A DNA stretch of 64,000 nucleotides from Kineococcus rhizosphaerae. Lineage in GTDB: Bacteria > Actinomycetota > Actinomycetes > Actinomycetales > Kineococcaceae. Under the pieces are notes generated by a model. The model was not told the DNA's origin. It made no database searches and saw only the letters and a program-made list of their open reading frames with translations. The position numbers were made by a program, and so were the translations under genes. The stretch lies in the NCBI RefSeq assembly GCF_003002055.1, contig NZ_PVZF01000003.1, forward strand, positions 344,647-408,646, read 5' to 3'. Below are positions 61,408 through 64,000 of this stretch, piece after piece (position 1 is the stretch's first letter; every line of letters starts with the position of its first letter).

Positions 61408-62496
61408 TCAGACCGTGGCCGGCGACGGCGAGGGGATGCGGTTCCGGCTGCGCATGAGGGGCTGGATGCGCTCCCCGAAGGCGTCCAGCCCCGTGAGGAA
61501 GTCGTCGAACGTCAGCATGATCCCCTTGACGCCGGGGACCTCCGCGGCCTCGTCGAGCATGCGGGCGACGGACTCGTAGGAACCCACGAGGGTCCCCATG
61601 TTGAAGTTCACCGCTCCCTCGGGCAGCGAGATGGTGCGGGCCGTGGAGTGCTCGTCGGCGCTGGTGTCGGCACCCGCCTCGTCGGCCTGGTAGTTCAGCG
61701 CGGCCAGGTCGGCGTTGTCGTGGTAGTCCTGCCACTTCGCCTGGGCCAGTTCGTCGGTCTCGTCGGCGATCACCATGAACAGGGCGAACGCGCCCGCGTC
61801 CCGGCCCGCGAGGTCGCTGGCCGCCTTGAACTTCTCCCCCGACTCCACCATGGCCCGCGGGGTGTTCACCCCCGTGCTCAGCAGGAAGTCGTACTCGGCG
61901 TTCTCGGCGGCGAACTTCATCCCGCTGGGGGACTGGCCGGCGGCGACGATGTCGATGTGCCCGGGGCGCGGGGACAGGACGCAGTCGTCCATCTCGTAGA
62001 ACTCGCCCTTGAAGTCGCTGCGCCCGGTCTCGGTGAGGTCGCGCAGGACCTTGACGTACTCGGTGGCGCGGGCGTACCGGTTCGCGAAGTGCTCGTCACC
62101 GGGCCAGACGCCCATCTGGGTGTACTCCCCCGGCGCCCACCCCGTGACGATGTTCACCCCGATCCGGCCGGGGGCGATGGAGTCGATCGTGGAGACCATG
62201 CGGGCCACCATCGCCGGGGGCAGGGTGAGGATCGCCGTCGAGGCGTACAGCTTGATGCGCTCGGTGACGGCGGCCAGTCCCGCCGTGAGGGTGAAGGACT
62301 CCAGCGCGTGGTCCCAGAACTCCGTCTCACCCCCGAAACCCCGCAGCTTGATCATCGACAGCGCGAACTCGAGACCGTGCTCCTCGGCCTTGCGGACGAT
62401 CTCCTTGTTGAGGTCGAACGTCGGCATGTACTGCGGGGCGGACTTCGAGATGAGCCAGCCGTTGTTGGCGATCGGGATGAACACACCGATGTCCAC
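61408..62496 (-). CDS. rutA: Pyrimidine monooxygenase RutA
   Basis: FMN-dependent luciferase-family enzyme that opens the uracil or thymine ring with oxygen. 362 residues, and close to E. coli RutA from end to end: [97 protein letters not shown] and [23 protein letters not shown] start with AGGAGGTTCCC upstream. A -10-like TACATT lies at 62534-62539. It heads the operon; the flavin reductase it needs is probably the divergent gene at 63831. Confidence 0.93.
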   Translation of the reverse strand: MDIGVFIPIANNGWLISKSAPQYMPTFDLNKEIVRKAEEHGLEFALSMIKLRGFGGETEFWDHALESFTLTAGLAAVTERIKLYASTAILTLPPAMVARMVSTIDSIAPGRIGVNIVTGWAPGEYTQMGVWPGDEHFANRYARATEYVKVLRDLTETGRSDFKGEFYEMDDCVLSPRPGHIDIVAAGQSPSGMKFAAENAEYDFLLSTGVNTPRAMVESGEKFKAASDLAGRDAGAFALFMVIADETDELAQAKWQDYHDNADLAALNYQADEAGADTSADEHSTARTISLPEGAVNFNMGTLVGSYESVARMLDEAAEVPGVKGIMLTFDDFLTGLDAFGERIQPLMRSRNRIPSPSPATV

Positions 62497-62626
62497 GGGA
62501 ACCTCCTGAGCACGCGTCGAGTTCGTGACTGCGAATGTATTGGCCCGCTGTTGCCGTCCCGTCTCGCGGGTGTGAACAGCGTGTTTCGCGACTCGGCTGC
62601 GCCTCGGGGAGCGCCTCGGGAGCGCC

Positions 62627-63664
62627 TCAGGACCGCGTGGAACCCCGCACGACGAGTTCCACCGCGAAGTTGCGCAGGAGCGGGGGCGCCGCGGGGTCGG
62701 CCATCCGCGCGAACAGCGCGTCGGCCGCCGCCCGCGCCATCTCCGCCAGCGGCTGCCGGACCGTCGTCAGGTCGATCATGGACCAGCCCGCCCAGTCGAG
62801 GTCGTTGTAGCCGACGACCTGCAGGTCCTGCGGGACCCGCAGACCGAGCCGACCGGCCGCGTCCAGGACACCGAGGGCGATGTAGTCGGTCTGCCCGAAC
62901 ACGGCATCGGGCCGGCGCGCGGCCGGGACGTCGAGCAGCTGCAGAGCGGCCTGGAGGCCGAACGCGGGCGTCACGGTGCCGCGGCGGACGAGGGCAGGGT
63001 CGAGCGGGACGCCCAGCCGCCGCAGCTCCGCCGCGAAACCCCTCGCCCGCCGGCGCAGGCTCGGGTTGTCCGCGGGCCCGGCCACGACGGCGATCCGCCG
63101 GGCCCCGCAGGCGTGCAGGTGCCGGGCCAGCAGCCGGCCGCCCTCGACGTTGTCGGAGATCACCCGGTCCACGCGCCGGCCCAGCGCGCCGTCGACGTCG
63201 CGGTTGAGGACGACCAGCGGCAACCCGGCCTCGACCAGTTCGGCCACGGCGGAGGAGTCCGTGCGGGCCGAGAGGTAGACGACGCCGTCGACGAGCCCGC
63301 CGCGCAGACCCTCCAGGTCCTCCTCGAAGCGCCCCGATCCCTCGTCGTGGTCCGACATCAGCAGCACGCGGTGGTCGCGGGCGTGGAACTGCTCCTGCAG
63401 GCTCTGCACCAGCGCCGGGTAGGAGGGGTTGCGCAGGTCCCCGGAGACGATCGCGATGGTCGCCGACCGGCGGGTGATGAGGGTGCGCGCCGAGACGTTG
63501 ACGACGTACCCCAGCTCGCGGGCCACCCGCAGCACGTGCTCACGGGTCCGCCCGACCACCCGGACGTCCCCGCGCAGGGCCCGGGAGACCGTGGACTGGG
63601 AGACCCCCGCGGCGCGGGCGACGTCGTAGCCGGTGACCGGCACGCGACCGGCGGAATCGCTCAC
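62627..63664 (-). CDS. LacI-family transcriptional regulator
   Basis: A 345-residue regulator. HTH with hinge: [20 protein letters not shown], then LRGDVRV. Periplasmic-binding-like effector domain ([51 protein letters not shown]). Located between rutA and the divergent flavin reductase gene, so the likely regulator of both. Ligand unknown; a pyrimidine-related metabolite is plausible although most LacI proteins sense sugars or nucleosides. GTG 63664 with TTGGAT 6 nt upstream. Confidence 0.88.
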   Translation of the reverse strand: MSDSAGRVPVTGYDVARAAGVSQSTVSRALRGDVRVVGRTREHVLRVARELGYVVNVSARTLITRRSATIAIVSGDLRNPSYPALVQSLQEQFHARDHRVLLMSDHDEGSGRFEEDLEGLRGGLVDGVVYLSARTDSSAVAELVEAGLPLVVLNRDVDGALGRRVDRVISDNVEGGRLLARHLHACGARRIAVVAGPADNPSLRRRARGFAAELRRLGVPLDPALVRRGTVTPAFGLQAALQLLDVPAARRPDAVFGQTDYIALGVLDAAGRLGLRVPQDLQVVGYNDLDWAGWSMIDLTTVRQPLAEMARAAADALFARMADPAAPPLLRNFAVELVVRGSTRS

Positions 63665-63830
63665 GGCACGATCCAACACCGTGGACGGCCCCTCCCCGGC
63701 ACCCGGGCACCACGGCAGGCGGCACGACGGACGTGGCGCAATGAGTTCGGTCACGTCGTCGAAACATCCCCGAAACGGATGGGGTTGACTCTGTGGTCCA
63801 CCACGTCACCACCGTTGGAGAGGCAAGCCC

Positions 63831-64000
63831 GTGTCCGAAGCACCTGGAACGACTCCCCCCACCCTGGTCCCGTTCGCCGATGACCCCCTGGCGCTGCGCA
63901 CCACCTTCGCCCTGTTCCCCACCGGCGTCGCCGCCCTGTCCGCCGTCGTCCAGGGCGACAACGGCCCCGAACCGGTCGTCCTGGTCGCCTCCTCCTTCCA
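63831..64000 (+). CDS. Flavin reductase family protein, N-terminus only (candidate RutF)
   Basis: The first 56 residues are visible; the gene runs past the window. FADDPLALRTTFALFPTGVA and VLVASSF match the N-terminus of flavin:NADH reductases (RutF/HpaC type), which supply reduced FMN to two-component monooxygenases. GTG start with GGAGAGG upstream. Diverges from the LacI gene and lies next to rutA, which needs such a partner. The 166-bp region before it contains the inverted repeat CATCC-N7-GGATG and two CGAAAC copies 11 bp apart, possible LacI sites, and TTGACT as a -35 candidate. Confidence 0.8.
   Translation, partial: MSEAPGTTPPTLVPFADDPLALRTTFALFPTGVAALSAVVQGDNGPEPVVLVASSF

Overview
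The window is about 73% GC with near-total G/C at third codon positions, many GTG starts and mixed leadered and leaderless genes. It carries a ClgR/PopR-type regulator, a DCD-type dCTP deaminase, DUF4235 and DUF2630 proteins and a CopD-CtaG fusion. Together these point to a high-GC actinobacterium (Actinomycetota). A Kineosporiaceae/Kineococcus-like source is my best guess, but it is an inference and not proven by the sequence. This is ordinary chromosome: no transposase, integrase, phage gene or CRISPR array was seen.

Layout. 1-2880: a thiamine-precursor ECF transporter (ykoE-ykoD-ykoC, minus strand) behind a TPP riboswitch. 2935-7037: small stress or membrane proteins, two NAD(P)-binding reductases and an XRE-cupin regulator. 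7094-15506: tRNA-Gly(CCC), dcd, a degenerate EAL-HDOD protein, an ankyrin protein, a KtrB/KtrA potassium uptake pair, a MarR-controlled MFS exporter, thymidine kinase and another MarR. 15550-23700: SDR and IclR genes, two ClpP subunits next to a ClgR/PopR-type regulator ending in Leu-Ala-Ala, a soluble GAF-GAF chemoreceptor-like protein, a SigE-family sigma factor with its membrane partner, a lipoprotein, and tRNA-Glu(CTC). 23769-32722: a two-component system, then a LysR gene beside a four-gene pyrimidine/hydantoin operon (NCS1 permease, ureidopropionase-like carbamoylase, hydantoinase/dihydropyrimidinase, luciferase-like oxidoreductase). 32735-43215: an aldo/keto reductase, a TetR-SDR divergon, an unusual family A DNA polymerase, a CIRCE-controlled Hsp20, a phosphofructokinase, OsmC, CopD-CtaG and an RsbW-like ATPase. 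43593-51564: MarR plus a DHA2 exporter, fur-dps with two operators, a guanine-type deaminase, a TetR-MFS divergon and a CitE-like lyase. 51661-56369: a secreted beta-propeller and a branched-chain/pyruvate dehydrogenase E1-alpha, E1-beta, E2 operon. 56580-64000: a minus-strand operon led by rutA (rutA, amidase, MFS, isochorismatase-like hydrolase, HisC-type aminotransferase), a LacI regulator, and the start of a divergent flavin reductase that could supply RutA with reduced FMN.

How the parts work together. The most coherent theme is pyrimidine or cyclic-ureide nitrogen salvage. One operon resembles the hydrolytic half of the reductive route; the other is a non-canonical RutA oxidative route about 30 kb away. 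Regulation is unusually readable: a TPP riboswitch with an SD-masking stem, CIRCE, Fur-like and DtxR-like palindromes, paired TetR operators, a duplicated motif between an SDR gene and clpP, and at least fifteen genes with a -10-like NANNNT box 6-8 nt before the start codon, implying leaderless transcripts. Gene ends are marked by very long near-perfect hairpins with arms of 12-30 bp.
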